A DNA stretch of 64,000 nucleotides from an uncultured Opitutales bacterium (GCA_900546565.1 URDC01000003.1:1-64000), one strand, 5' to 3'; shown: positions 16,877-25,840, numbered from the stretch's first letter. The notes: generated by a model not told the origin, from the letters alone. Program-made: numbers and translations.

Positions 16877-19059
16877 CTTGACAGAAGTCTTTCCTTTAAA
16901 AATGTTTTACGCGCCGCCGAGCGCGAATTTTTTACCGCCGCAGCCCACGCGCTCTGATTGCCCACGATGTATACTTTTTTACGCCCGCGCGTGATTGCCG
17001 TATAAAGCAGGTTGCGTTGCAACATTACGAAATGCTGGCGCAAAAGCGGGATTACGACTATGGGAAATTCGCTACCCTGCGACTTGTGTATGCTGATTGC
17101 GTATGCCTGTTGGAAGTCGATTAAATCGGACTTGGTAAGCGCGATTTTACGCCCGTCGAAATCGGCGGTAAGCGACGCGCCGTCGCGGGCGATGGAGACG
17201 ACGCGCCCCATATCGCCGTTGAAAATGTCGAGGTCGTAATTGTTGCGCGTCTGCATGATTTTGTCGCCGACGGAAAATGTGGTGCCGCCGTATGCCATTG
17301 ACTCGCCGTCGGGGTTGAGCGCGCGTTTTAGCTCGAAATTCAAATTCGCGATTCCCGCCGCGCCCTTGTGCATTGGCGCAAGAACCTGCGCCTGCGAGAG
17401 CGCGTCGACGCCGAACCAGCGCGGAATGCGCCGCGCCAAAAGTTCGGAGCAAACGCCGATGCACTCTTCGGGAGTTTCGGCGGGAATGAAAACGATGTCG
17501 TCGGCGGTATCGACAAGCTCGACGGGCGCGACGGAAATTTCCGCCATAGAGGCATCGCCCGAAAGAACGGAATGGGCGGCGCGGACGATTTGGCTGCGCT
17601 CGCCCTGCCGGAAGATTTTTTGAAGGCGGACGACGGGGAATTTCGCGGAATCGATTATGTCGCGCAGGACGTTGCCCGCGCCGACGCTCGGGAGCTGGTC
17701 GATGTCGCCGACAAGCACGAGGTGCGCCGCGCTCGGGACGGCGGCGATGACGGCGGCGGCGAGTTTGGTGTCGAGCATTGACGCTTCGTCGACGACGACG
17801 AATTTTGCGGGCATTGTGCGGTATTCGTTATAGACGAATTTGCCGTCTTCGAATCCGAGCAGGCGGTGGATTGTCTTGGCGTCGCACTTGGTGCTTTCGC
17901 CCATTCGCTGCGCGGCTTTGCCCGTGGGCGCGGCGAGGACGGGCGGGCATTTTTTCGCCTTCAAAATGTCGCAGACCGCGCGCAGGATTGTGGTTTTACC
18001 CGTGCCGGGCCCCCCCGTAATGACGCATATTTTATTGCGCAAAACCGCGGCGACGGCGGCGGACTGTTCGGGCGCGAACTCAAAGCCCGCGCGCTTTACC
18101 GCCCAATCGACAGCGGCGTCGACTTTTATCGGCGGCAGGCAGCTGGGGGCGGAAGCTATGCGGCGCAGGTTCGAAACTATGCGGCGTTCGGCGTAATCGA
18201 GGCTGTCGCGCTGGACGACGCCCTCGCCGACGTATTTCAAATAGCCGTCCTGCGCCAGACGCGAGACTGCCTCGGCGCACTTCTGCGTGTCGACGTCCAA
18301 AAGCGAAGACGCCCGCGCGACGAGTTCGCCTGTGTTCGCGCAGGTTGCGCCCTCCTCCTCGCACTCGCCGAGGGCGTGCAAAACGCCCGCGCTGATGCGC
18401 TCGGGGCTTTCGTTCGAAATTCCGCCGTTGAGGGCTATCATATCGGCGGTTTTAAAGCCTATGCCCTCGATGTCGCGGGCGAGTTTATAGGGCTCTTCGC
18501 GGACGATACGCGGGGCGTCGGAGCCGAAGCGTTTCATAATGCGCACGCACATCGCCATTCCGATTCCGTAGACGCGCAGGGCTATGACGACGTCGCGCAG
18601 CCCCTTTTGCTCTTCCCACGAGGCGCGGATTCGCGCGAGCCGCTCTTTGCCGATTCCCTTTACGCGCAGGAGGTTCGCGCTTGCGGTGTCGATGATGTCG
18701 AGCGTTTTTTCGCCGAAAGTGTCGACTATGCGCTTGGCGTATGTCGGCCCGATTCCGTCAATCAAGCCCGAGCCGAGGAATTTTTCGATTCCGTAGACGC
18801 CCGAAGGCAGGCGCGACTCGAACGACTTGACTTTGAACTGCGCCCCGTAGGAGCTGTGGCGCGTCCACTCGCCGACGGCGTCGATTGTCTCGCCGCATTG
18901 AAGCGACGGCATTATGCCCGTGATTGTGGCGTTGCGCGGCGCGCCCGATTTGTCGCGCACTTTGAGGGTTGCGATGCAATAGAAATTCTCGTCGTTGAAG
19001 AAGACGATTCTTTCGACGACGCCCGAAATTTTTACGCTGTTGTCGGATTGCTGCGGCAT
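16873..19059 (-). CDS. recD2: RecD2-type ATP-dependent 5'-3' DNA helicase
   Basis: 728 residues from the ATG at 19059, chosen because it lies ten bases after the preceding stop and starts directly at the N-terminal OB-like domain (SVKISGVVERIVFFNDENFY). Upstream in-frame codons to 19182 lie inside the phosphatase gene. Tandem helix-hairpin-helix segments (GSGLIDGIGPTYAKRI, RVKGIGKERL, DIEGIGFKTAD) precede the helicase core: Walker A TGGPGTGKTT near residue 350, Walker B VVDEASM, LVGDIDQLPSVGAG, and AYAISIHKSQGSEFP near the end. RecD2 is a standalone helicase in bacteria lacking RecBC and acts in DNA repair. Its link to biotin genes is probably just operon sharing. Confidence 0.94.
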   Translation of the reverse strand: MPQQSDNSVKISGVVERIVFFNDENFYCIATLKVRDKSGAPRNATITGIMPSLQCGETIDAVGEWTRHSSYGAQFKVKSFESRLPSGVYGIEKFLGSGLIDGIGPTYAKRIVDTFGEKTLDIIDTASANLLRVKGIGKERLARIRASWEEQKGLRDVVIALRVYGIGMAMCVRIMKRFGSDAPRIVREEPYKLARDIEGIGFKTADMIALNGGISNESPERISAGVLHALGECEEEGATCANTGELVARASSLLDVDTQKCAEAVSRLAQDGYLKYVGEGVVQRDSLDYAERRIVSNLRRIASAPSCLPPIKVDAAVDWAVKRAGFEFAPEQSAAVAAVLRNKICVITGGPGTGKTTILRAVCDILKAKKCPPVLAAPTGKAAQRMGESTKCDAKTIHRLLGFEDGKFVYNEYRTMPAKFVVVDEASMLDTKLAAAVIAAVPSAAHLVLVGDIDQLPSVGAGNVLRDIIDSAKFPVVRLQKIFRQGERSQIVRAAHSVLSGDASMAEISVAPVELVDTADDIVFIPAETPEECIGVCSELLARRIPRWFGVDALSQAQVLAPMHKGAAGIANLNFELKRALNPDGESMAYGGTTFSVGDKIMQTRNNYDLDIFNGDMGRVVSIARDGASLTADFDGRKIALTKSDLIDFQQAYAISIHKSQGSEFPIVVIPLLRQHFVMLQRNLLYTAITRGRKKVYIVGNQSAWAAAVKNSRSAARKTFLKERLLSR

Positions 19060-19069
19060 TGGCGGAGGG

Positions 19070-19747
19070 TTAGATTTCGACGGAAAGCACCGCCGCGGAC
19101 AGCCCTTTGAGGTCGTCGAAAATGCCGAGCGCGTTGGGACATTTTTCAAGAAGCGAGGCTTTCGAATCGCCGCCAGTGGCAACCAAGGCGGACTTCACCG
19201 ACGCGTTTTCGGCGGCGAGGTAGTCGAATGGCGAATCGCCTACGCCGAGAACTTCGGCGGCGGGCAAGCCGATTTCGCGCAGAGCCGTTTGGGTGAACTC
19301 CCTGTCGGGCTTGCGCGGAGAATGCAGCGATGTTGCCACAATGCAGTCGAAAAATTTGTCGAAGCCCAGTTTCTCGGCTACCGCCTCCGCCCCCGAACGC
19401 TGCTTGTTTGTAAAGCACGCCATTTTTATTCCGCGCGACTTCAACTCCGCCATAACTTCGTGTGCGTAGGGCATTGCTTTGAGCCCGCAGAAGACGAAAT
19501 CGGGGTAGATTTGCAGGTAGTAATCGGCGGTTTTTTCATATAAATCGGCGTATGGGGTGTCCGCCAAAAGGCGTTTCATAGTGATTAAAATCGAGCCGCC
19601 GACGGTGGTGAAGACGCGTTCGTAGGTCGGGGCGGGAATTCCGAATTTTTCGAACGCGGCGCAAGTGCACTTGTGGATTGCCGTGTAGTTGTCGGCAAGC
19701 GTTCCGTCCAAATCGAATAATACACCTTTGAAATTTGTGTTTGGCAT
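19070..19747 (-). CDS. HAD-family hydrolase, phosphoglycolate phosphatase-like
   Basis: 225 residues of the HAD superfamily, subclass I cap. Motif I is FDLDGTLADN (nucleophile Asp and acid/base Asp), motif II is the threonine in CFTNKQ, motif III the lysine in SPRKPDREFT, and motif IV GVGDSPFDYLAA. Closest in character to Gph/PGMB-type phosphatases that detoxify 2-phosphoglycolate, but substrate specificity is not readable. Starts two bases after the bioD stop and is followed ten bases later by recD2, all co-oriented. Confidence 0.85.
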   Translation of the reverse strand: MPNTNFKGVLFDLDGTLADNYTAIHKCTCAAFEKFGIPAPTYERVFTTVGGSILITMKRLLADTPYADLYEKTADYYLQIYPDFVFCGLKAMPYAHEVMAELKSRGIKMACFTNKQRSGAEAVAEKLGFDKFFDCIVATSLHSPRKPDREFTQTALREIGLPAAEVLGVGDSPFDYLAAENASVKSALVATGGDSKASLLEKCPNALGIFDDLKGLSAAVLSVEI

Positions 19748-19749
19748 CG

Positions 19750-20385
19750 TTAAAAATCAATTTTTCCCATTGTCAGAAATTCTGCCGAAGGAAATTTTTT
19801 TGACAAATATTTTTTGAGGAAATCGGCGGTGGATTTTTCAATTTCCCCGGGGGCGGCGGCGAATGTGTTGTAGACGACTCCTACAACCTCCAAGCCCGCG
19901 GCGGCGCAGGCTTCGAGCGAAAGAAGCGCGTGGTTTAGCCCGCCCAATTTCGAGGACGCGACAAGATAGGTTTTGGGAGCGAACTTTTTTGCGTAATCGA
20001 TTGTGAGGAAATCTTCCGAAAGCGGAACCATAAGCCCGCCCGCGCCTTCGAGCAGCACGACGTCGTAGCGGCTTTGCAAGATGCGCGAACGCGCCGCGAT
20101 TGCATCGGGGTCGATAACACGCCCCTGCATTGCCGCAGACAAATGGGGCGATGCGGGAAAGTCGAAGACGTCGGCGCACGTCGTGAAATCGGTGTCTTCG
20201 GGAAAAAGGGAGACGCCCATAATTTTGCGGTGCGTCAAAATATCCTCCGAAATTCCGCGGCAGCCCGTCTGGACGAGTTTCTGCGTTATGACGCGTTTGC
20301 CGAGCGCGGCAAAACGGCGCGCGAGAAAGCCCGTGGCGACGCTCTTGCCGACATCGGTGTCTGTTCCGCTGATAAAATAAATCAT
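19750..20385 (-). CDS. bioD: ATP-dependent dethiobiotin synthetase
   Basis: 211 residues. The P-loop begins the protein (FISGTDTDVGKSVATGFLA); the substrate lysine QKLVQTG and the VLLEGAGGLMVPLSEDFL segment are diagnostic. Closes the ureido ring of 7,8-diaminopelargonic acid with CO2 and ATP in the cytoplasm. Lies six bases after the bioG/C stop and two bases before the HAD gene. The family also includes cobyric-acid-type enzymes, but length and the GTDTDVGKS motif fit BioD, and the operon leaves little doubt. Confidence 0.96.
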   Translation of the reverse strand: MIYFISGTDTDVGKSVATGFLARRFAALGKRVITQKLVQTGCRGISEDILTHRKIMGVSLFPEDTDFTTCADVFDFPASPHLSAAMQGRVIDPDAIAARSRILQSRYDVVLLEGAGGLMVPLSEDFLTIDYAKKFAPKTYLVASSKLGGLNHALLSLEACAAAGLEVVGVVYNTFAAAPGEIEKSTADFLKKYLSKKFPSAEFLTMGKIDF

Positions 20386-20391
20386 AAAATA

Positions 20392-21780
20392 CTACTTTCT
20401 AACTGCGATTGCGGTCATCGGATTGTATGTTAGGCGGACGCCGCCCGAGTCGCCGAAGCGGCGAGTGTATTCGGTTTCGAAGCGGCGCAGTTTTTGCGGA
20501 GTCCAGAATGAGGCGAACTCTCCGTGGACGCCCGTGTTTTTTATGTGGCGCAAAATATCGCGAACCGACGCGAACGAAAACGCGAAAGTCTCGTTTGCGC
20601 AAAAGGCGATTTCGAAGCCCGCCGCGGCGATTTCGGAAGTAAAGGTTTCGAATGAATCGTATTCGAGAGTGTCGATGCCCAATTCGGAAAATTCGGGGAA
20701 ATTGCCCTCCCCAAAAGTTCCGAGGGCGAGAACCGCGCCGCTTTCGGACGCGTCGAAAAGCCGTTTGTAAAGACGCGGGCGGGCGTCAATCCATTGCAGG
20801 CAGGACGCCGACAGTATGAGGTCGGGCTTGGGCGAGAGCTGCGCAAGCGCGAGCTTTTCGACGGGGCCGAAGCACGCCCGCGCCCCCGAGGCGTTTGCCG
20901 CGCTCAGGCACAATGCGGGACTGATGTCGTTTACGACGTAGCTTTCGCAGGCGATGTGTTTTTTTATTTGCGAAGTCAAAAAGCCCGTTCCGCAGCCGAA
21001 TTCGAAGGCGCGTTTGAATTTTCTTTCGGGGAAAAGTTTTTGGAGTTTTTCGCGCAGAAAAAGCCCGACATTTTTTTGGACGACGGCGCATTTTTCGTAT
21101 GAATCCGCGCTCTTTTCGAATGCGGAAGCGAGTTTGCCGCCGCGGTGGAAGGCGTTGAGGGCGTAGTCGAAAAGTTCGGGAGAGAGGTGTTCGCCCTCCC
21201 AAACGGTGAGGGTTTTGGGAAATGCCCTTGCGAGGTTTCGGGTCGGGAAAATTTTGTCGCCGACGCAGGCGAAGGCGCAATCCCAGCGGGATTTGACGGT
21301 ATGGCCGGCGTCGAAGAAGCGTCCGCAGCTGCGCAGTTCGTCGCGCAATTCGTCGGGGGTGCGGGAGCACAAAAGGGCGCGGTTTTGCGCAAAATTGCGC
21401 GCCCCGCAAACGCGTTTGTAGAATTTTTCTACTCCCGCGGCGTCGAAGTTTTCGAGCGTTTTTTCGAAGACGGCGCGGGGGATTCCGAGTGTGTCGTCGA
21501 CGGGAAAAGTGCTGCCGCAAAGGGCGATTCGCGAAACTACGTTCGCCCAATCCGCGGTGGCGACGTCCGCAACCTTGACGCCGAACGACCACGCGACGAT
21601 GCGGACTTTTGCGTAGCGCGAAAAATCCTCCGAAAGCGAAAAATCGCGGTAGTCGAAAACTACGCAAACGTCGGTTTTGGGCAGGCTGCATTTCGACAGA
21701 ACTGCGGCGTCGCAGGCGAAGCCCGCAAAGAAGACCGTTGCGGTGTCGCCCGCGCCCCTACTGAGCCATTTGAATTTCAT
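20392..21780 (-). CDS. bioG-bioC: Fused BioG (pimeloyl-ACP methyl ester esterase) and BioC (malonyl-ACP O-methyltransferase)
   Basis: 462 residues from the ATG at 21780; an earlier ATG at 21819 is less likely since BioG proteins start close to the M-K-x-K-W motif seen here (MKFKWLSRGAGD). The start overlaps the bioF end by about 23 bases. Residues 1 to about 200 are a DUF452/BioG alpha/beta hydrolase with nucleophile motif AWSFGV; the C-terminal half is a SAM methyltransferase with motif I FEFGCGTGFLTSQI and LILSASCLQWIDARP, characteristic of BioC. BioC methylates malonyl-ACP to disguise it for fatty-acid elongation, and BioG removes the methyl group from pimeloyl-ACP, so opening and closing steps sit in one polypeptide. 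Confidence 0.9.
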   Translation of the reverse strand: MKFKWLSRGAGDTATVFFAGFACDAAVLSKCSLPKTDVCVVFDYRDFSLSEDFSRYAKVRIVAWSFGVKVADVATADWANVVSRIALCGSTFPVDDTLGIPRAVFEKTLENFDAAGVEKFYKRVCGARNFAQNRALLCSRTPDELRDELRSCGRFFDAGHTVKSRWDCAFACVGDKIFPTRNLARAFPKTLTVWEGEHLSPELFDYALNAFHRGGKLASAFEKSADSYEKCAVVQKNVGLFLREKLQKLFPERKFKRAFEFGCGTGFLTSQIKKHIACESYVVNDISPALCLSAANASGARACFGPVEKLALAQLSPKPDLILSASCLQWIDARPRLYKRLFDASESGAVLALGTFGEGNFPEFSELGIDTLEYDSFETFTSEIAAAGFEIAFCANETFAFSFASVRDILRHIKNTGVHGEFASFWTPQKLRRFETEYTRRFGDSGGVRLTYNPMTAIAVRK

Positions 21781-22948
21781 TTTGCCGAAGATTCTTAAAT
21801 TCGGCGGCGAATTTTTCAAGTTCGGATTTCGACATTTTGGCGTTGAGAGAAAGTCTTATGCGCGCCGAATTTTTCGGGACGGTCGGGTATCTGACTGCCG
21901 CCGCGCAATAGCCCGCATCGAGCAGTTTACGCGAAAGGCCGCACGCCGCGGCGTTGTCGCCCACGAGTATGGGCGCGATTTGCGAGCTTCCAAGGATTGT
22001 TTCGGGCGCGAGGATTTTTCTTAAATATGCGGAAAGTTCGGCAAGGGTTTCGCGCCTTGCAGCCATTTCGGGCGATGAAAAGCGCGAACAGACAAAGAGT
22101 GTCCACAGTGCGCTTATGGGCGGTATTGCGGTCGTAAAAATGAACCCGCGGGCGCGGTTTATGAGAACGTCGCGGATTTGCGGGGAGGTTATGACCGCCG
22201 CGCCCTGCGAAGCCGCCGCCTTGCCGAGGGTTGCCATAATTATGTCGACGTCGCCGAGCAATCCGCGCGAGGCGCACAAGCCCAAGCCGCCGTTGCCGAA
22301 GACGCCGAAGGAATGGGCTTCGTCGACGTAGAGAGCGCAATCGAACTCGCGCTTGATTTCGACGAGCCCTCCGATGTCGGCAAAGTCGCCGTCCATACTG
22401 AAAACACCCTCGGTTGCGATGAACGCGTTTTCGAACTCGGCGCGGTGTTCGCGCAGGAGGCGGCGCAAGTGTGAATAGTCGTTATGGGCGTAGCGGTAGA
22501 ATTTCGCGTCGGAGAGTTTGAGGGCGTCGATGAGGCTTGCGTGGACGAGTTTGTCGCAGAAAACGGCGTCTTTCGAAGACGCGAGAGCGGGCAGAACACT
22601 CGTGTTTGCGGCGTATCCGCCGTTGAAAACAAGGCAAGATTTTTCCGCACCCGACTGGGCCGAAAACGCGTTTGCAAACCAGTTTTCCAATGCCGCGAAT
22701 GCGGGATTGTTGCCGCCCAGAAGGCGGGACGAAACCGAAGACATCACGAACGCCCCGCCGTCGAGAGATGCGAGAAATTCGCGCTGCATATCGGTATCGG
22801 AGGAGATTCCGAGGTAGTCGTTCGTGGCGAAATTGAGCATTTTTACGCCGTCGCGGGTGATGTGTGCGCCGTCGGCAACGGAGGTCCAGAGGGTTCGGTA
22901 TAGTCCGTCCGCGCGCAAACTGCTTAATATTTCGGAATAATTTTTCAC
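21758..22948 (-). CDS. bioF: 8-amino-7-oxononanoate synthase
   Basis: 396 residues of the alpha-oxoamine synthase family (PLP fold type I). Visible: MLNFATNDYLGISSD near the N-terminus, the CLVFNGGYAANTSVLPAL segment, YVDEAHSFGVFGNGGLG (Asp and His around PLP), and the lysine region MATLGKAAASQGAAV where K forms the Schiff base. Condenses pimeloyl-ACP with L-alanine. Third gene of the biotin operon, 49 bases after bioA; the spacer carries no terminator. Confidence 0.95.
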   Translation of the reverse strand: MKNYSEILSSLRADGLYRTLWTSVADGAHITRDGVKMLNFATNDYLGISSDTDMQREFLASLDGGAFVMSSVSSRLLGGNNPAFAALENWFANAFSAQSGAEKSCLVFNGGYAANTSVLPALASSKDAVFCDKLVHASLIDALKLSDAKFYRYAHNDYSHLRRLLREHRAEFENAFIATEGVFSMDGDFADIGGLVEIKREFDCALYVDEAHSFGVFGNGGLGLCASRGLLGDVDIIMATLGKAAASQGAAVITSPQIRDVLINRARGFIFTTAIPPISALWTLFVCSRFSSPEMAARRETLAELSAYLRKILAPETILGSSQIAPILVGDNAAACGLSRKLLDAGYCAAAVRYPTVPKNSARIRLSLNAKMSKSELEKFAAEFKNLRQNEIQMAQ

Positions 22949-22997
22949 TTATTTTAATGAAATTTGGGATTCGCTATCTTGGCGGTTTCGGGGCGAT

Positions 22998-24284
22998 TCA
23001 AAGCGATTTTACAACATCGCAGACTGCCGAGCAAAGCAGTTTTAAATCGGCGTCGGAAATCACGAACGGCGGCATACAGTAGATGAGTCTGCCGAACGGG
23101 CGCAGCCAGACGCCGCGTTCGATAAGCATTTTTTGGACGCGTTCGACGTCGACGGGGTTGCGCGTTTCAACGACGCCGATTGCGCCGAAACAGCGCGCCT
23201 GGGCGACACTTTCAAGGGCGTTTAGCGGCAGGAGCTTGGTCTTCAAAACCGCCTCAATTTCGCGGACGCGGGCGCAGACGTCGAAGCTTTCGAAGCAATC
23301 GAGGGCTGCGTTGGCGGCTGCGCAGGCAAGCGGATTTGCCATAAATGTGGGCCCGTGCATGAAAAGTCCGACGCCGCCTTCGGAAATTCTATCCGAAATT
23401 TCGGCGGTGGCGAGGACTGCGGCGAAGCTCATATATCCGCCCGTCAGAGCCTTGCCGAGGCACATTATGTCGGGGGTTGTGTCCGCCCACTGGCAGGCGA
23501 ACGGCTTGCCCGTGCGTCCGAAGCCCGTGGCGATTTCGTCGAAGATTAGCAGGACGCCGAACTCGTCGCACGCCTCGCGCAAAAGGCGCAGATACTGAGG
23601 GTGGTAGAAACGCATTCCGCCCGCCCCCTGCACTATCGGCTCCAAAATGACGGCGGCGATTTCCCGCGAATGGCGGCGCAGGATTTCGCGCATAGAGGCG
23701 AAATCGGAGGGGTCGAACGGGGCGTCGAACGCGCACTTCGGGGTGTCGGCGAAGTAGTGGACGGGCAATGCGCCCGAGAAGACCGAATGCATTCCGTTGA
23801 CGGGGTCGCATACCGACATTGCGTGCCAAGTGTCGCCGTGGTATCCGCCGCGGATTGTGGCGAATTTCCGCTTTGCCGAGAACTGCGACCCTCGCGAATG
23901 CCAATACTGCAACGCCATTTTCATCGAGACCTCGACAGCGACGGAACCCGAATCGCAAAAGAAGATTTTTTCGAGGGGCGCGGGCGTCATATCGACGAGT
24001 CTTTTAGCAAGGCGCACGGCGGGCTCGTGGGTGAGTCCGCCGAACATAACGTGGGCGAATTTGTCGAGTTGGGCGCGGACGGCGGAGTTTATGTGTTCGT
24101 TGTTGTAGCCGTATGCAACCGCCCACCAAGACGACATTCCGTCGACGACCTCGCGCCCATCGGCGAATATCAGGTGTGTGCCGCGCGCGCCTACGACTTC
24201 GTAGACGCCGATTGGGTTTTTCATCGATGCGTAAGGGTGCCAGACGTGTTGTCTGTCGTAATTCAAAAGCTCCTTAGAAGTCAT
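22998..24284 (-). CDS. bioA: Adenosylmethionine-8-amino-7-oxononanoate aminotransferase
   Basis: 428 residues, class III aminotransferase. Starts with the BioA-typical DRQHVWHPYASMKNP, then GRELVDGMSSWW-like segment, YHGDTW, LIFDEIATGFGRTG, and the PLP lysine in CLGKALTGGY. Converts KAPA to DAPA using SAM as amino donor. Its ATG lies inside the end of bioB (11-base overlap), indicating translational coupling. Confidence 0.96.
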   Translation of the reverse strand: MTSKELLNYDRQHVWHPYASMKNPIGVYEVVGARGTHLIFADGREVVDGMSSWWAVAYGYNNEHINSAVRAQLDKFAHVMFGGLTHEPAVRLAKRLVDMTPAPLEKIFFCDSGSVAVEVSMKMALQYWHSRGSQFSAKRKFATIRGGYHGDTWHAMSVCDPVNGMHSVFSGALPVHYFADTPKCAFDAPFDPSDFASMREILRRHSREIAAVILEPIVQGAGGMRFYHPQYLRLLREACDEFGVLLIFDEIATGFGRTGKPFACQWADTTPDIMCLGKALTGGYMSFAAVLATAEISDRISEGGVGLFMHGPTFMANPLACAAANAALDCFESFDVCARVREIEAVLKTKLLPLNALESVAQARCFGAIGVVETRNPVDVERVQKMLIERGVWLRPFGRLIYCMPPFVISDADLKLLCSAVCDVVKSL

Positions 24285-25215
24285 AGCCCAAGCGTTTTAG
24301 CATTTCGAAATCCTCGGCGACGCCCGAACCGACGGTGGTGAGCATATCGCCCATAAGAATTGCGCTCGCGCCCGATTTGAGCGCGGTTTCCTGAAAGTCG
24401 CGGAAGGCGCTTCTGCCGCCTGCAAAGCGTATGTGAGCGCGGGGGTTGGCTATGCGGAAGACGGCGAAAGCGCGCAGAATTTCCTCGCGCGGAAGCGGCG
24501 GGGTGTTTTCGAGCGGCGTGCCCTTTATGGGCTGCAAGACGTTGACGGGAATGGAATCGACGCCGAGGGTTGCGAGTGTGTGGGCGAGCTCGACGCGCTG
24601 GGCGAAGGACTCGCCCATGCCGATGATTCCGCCGCTGCAAATGCTTAATCCGACCTCGCGCGCGGCGCGGATTGAGGCGATTTTATCGTCTATTGTGTGT
24701 GTGGAGCAAAGTTTCGGAAAGTATGAAGGCGCGGTTTCAAGATTGCAATGGAACCTGCGCATTCCCGCCGCGCGGAGAATTTCGAACTGCGACTTTGTGA
24801 GCAATCCGAACGAGCCGCAAAGGTAAAGCCCCTTCAATGTGGAGAGTTTTTTGAAGGCGTCCGCCATTTTTTGCGTGTCAGCGTCGGACAATGTTCTGCC
24901 GCTTGTTACGAGCGAGAACCTGCGTATGCCAAGCTCGTGCGACTTTTTTCCGCACTCGAACGCCTCCTGTGCCGAAACCGCCGCGTAGACGCCGCACCCC
25001 GTGTTGTGGTGTGCCGACTGTGCGCACCACTTGCAATTTTCCGAGCACCGCCCCGACTTGGCGTTCATTATCGAGCAGGTATCGACTGTGTTTCCGAGAA
25101 ATTTACGCCGCAGTTTTTCGGCGGTTTCGCACAGGATTTCGAGTTGCGCAGACGTCGCGAAATCGAGAATTTCGTCGAACGTCAGCGGCTGCGCGTTCAG
25201 AATTTTATTCAGCAT
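24274..25215 (-). CDS. bioB: Biotin synthase
   Basis: 313 residues, radical-SAM enzyme. The cluster-binding CxxxCxxC is in SGRCSENCKWCAQS, preceded by the SIMNAKSGRC signature; additional BioB residues include NLETAPSYF and the C-terminal AGGRSAFRD. Inserts sulfur into dethiobiotin. First gene of an operon bioB-A-F-GC-D-HAD-recD2-psd, the order starting with the last pathway enzyme. A promoter candidate lies 30-60 bases upstream. Confidence 0.97.
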   Translation of the reverse strand: MLNKILNAQPLTFDEILDFATSAQLEILCETAEKLRRKFLGNTVDTCSIMNAKSGRCSENCKWCAQSAHHNTGCGVYAAVSAQEAFECGKKSHELGIRRFSLVTSGRTLSDADTQKMADAFKKLSTLKGLYLCGSFGLLTKSQFEILRAAGMRRFHCNLETAPSYFPKLCSTHTIDDKIASIRAAREVGLSICSGGIIGMGESFAQRVELAHTLATLGVDSIPVNVLQPIKGTPLENTPPLPREEILRAFAVFRIANPRAHIRFAGGRSAFRDFQETALKSGASAILMGDMLTTVGSGVAEDFEMLKRLGYDF

Positions 25216-25247
25216 AGGTCTTTATTTTTAAGGGTATATCGCGCTAT

Positions 25248-25277
25248 TTTCTAAAACGCGACGCGACGCGGTGTCAA
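25248..25277 (-). promoter_or_regulatory. Candidate promoter of the biotin operon
   Basis: On the minus strand TTGACA (25277-25272) is separated by 18 bases from TAGAAA (25253-25248), about 32 bases before the bioB start. No obvious BirA-type palindrome was seen around it. A further 11-base word AAAATGGTAGT at 25294-25304 also occurs before cysK. Confidence 0.45.
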
Positions 25278-25421
25278 GGTTTTAAAGACTTCAAAAATGG
25301 TAGTGTCTAAGTATGGGTGTAACGTTTGTTTTGGGGTATGGAAAAAAAGTAAAAAAATTGTTGAAGTTTATCGAAGTTTCGGCAAAATGCATTTCTTAAT
25401 AACTTTTAAAAAGGAATCAAA

Positions 25422-25592
25422 ATGCCAAGAGAAACAGTAATCATCGAATGCACGGAAGCGCGCAAAGAAGGTAAATCGCCCTCGCGCTATATGACAACGC
25501 GCAACTTCAAGAAGCAGGCCGACAAAGTCGAAAAGCTTAAATACAACCCTTCTTTGAAGCGTCGCACCCTTCATCGCGAAATCAAAAAGTAG
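25422..25592 (+). CDS. rpmG: 50S ribosomal protein L33
   Basis: 56-residue basic protein beginning MPRETVIIECTEARKEGKSPSRY, continuing TTRNFKKQADKVEKLKYNPSLKRRT and ending HREIKK, matching L33 throughout (the TRN-K and E-KKY-P motifs). Length is typical (49-56). Only one cysteine is present, so this is the zinc-free form that replaces the CxxC paralogue under zinc shortage in many bacteria. Good ribosome binding site AAGGA at 25411-25415. Stands alone, divergent from bioB. Confidence 0.93.
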   Translation: MPRETVIIECTEARKEGKSPSRYMTTRNFKKQADKVEKLKYNPSLKRRTLHREIKK

Positions 25593-25630
25593 TAGGGGCA
25601 ATCCTGCTGGGCAGGTTGCCATTGTTTGGT

Positions 25631-25680
25631 AAGTGGCGGCGAATTGCTAAGTGCAATTTGCGCCTTTGCTTTCAATTAAA
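25631..25680. repeat. REP-like palindromic element, copy E
   Basis: AAGTGGCG followed by AATTGC (25642-25647), loop, GCAATT (25653-25658), GCGCC and a tail ATTAAAGT. The flanks match copy A at 41123-41173 (AAGTGGCG on the left, GCGC-TTTG then ATTAAAGT on the right), while the stem bases differ but remain paired. Confidence 0.55.
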
Positions 25681-25684
25681 GTTG

Positions 25685-25737
25685 AGCCGCTTTTAAGCGG
25701 CTTGTGGACAAACGGCGGCTTACTCAGCCGCCTTTTC
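25685..25737 (+). terminator. Two GC-rich hairpins, the second a likely rpmG terminator
   Basis: AGCCGC (25685-25690) pairs with GCGGCT (25697-25702); GGCGGCT (25714-25720) pairs with AGCCGCC (25726-25732) and is followed by TTTT. The second has terminator form though it is about 120 bases past the rpmG stop. Confidence 0.5.
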
Positions 25738-25770
25738 TGTTTTCACACGCATTGCGCATTGCGCAATAGC

Positions 25771-25830
25771 TTTTTTTATATGACGGGCACGGGCGCGGTA
25801 TTGGCAAAGCCAATATGCCCGCTTTACTTT
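25771..25830 (-). repeat. REP-like palindromic element, copy D
   Basis: Contains TTTTTTATATGACGGGCAC, nearly the reverse complement of the ends of the copies at 37540 and 41236. Stem: GGGC (25791-25794) and TATTGGC (25799-25805), AAA loop, GCCAATA (25809-25815), GCCC (25817-25820), then GCTTTAC. Confidence 0.75.
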
Positions 25831-25840
25831 AACGAATAGA

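Noticed and set aside
17866..19110. A 414-codon plus-strand frame opposite recD2
   Set aside because: Lies wholly antisense to a well-supported helicase gene; its product is Arg/Ala-rich with no domain, as expected from the opposite strand of GC-rich coding DNA.
25651..25839. A 62-codon frame downstream of rpmG
   Set aside because: Composed of hairpin and REP-like sequence; no codon bias or ribosome binding site.
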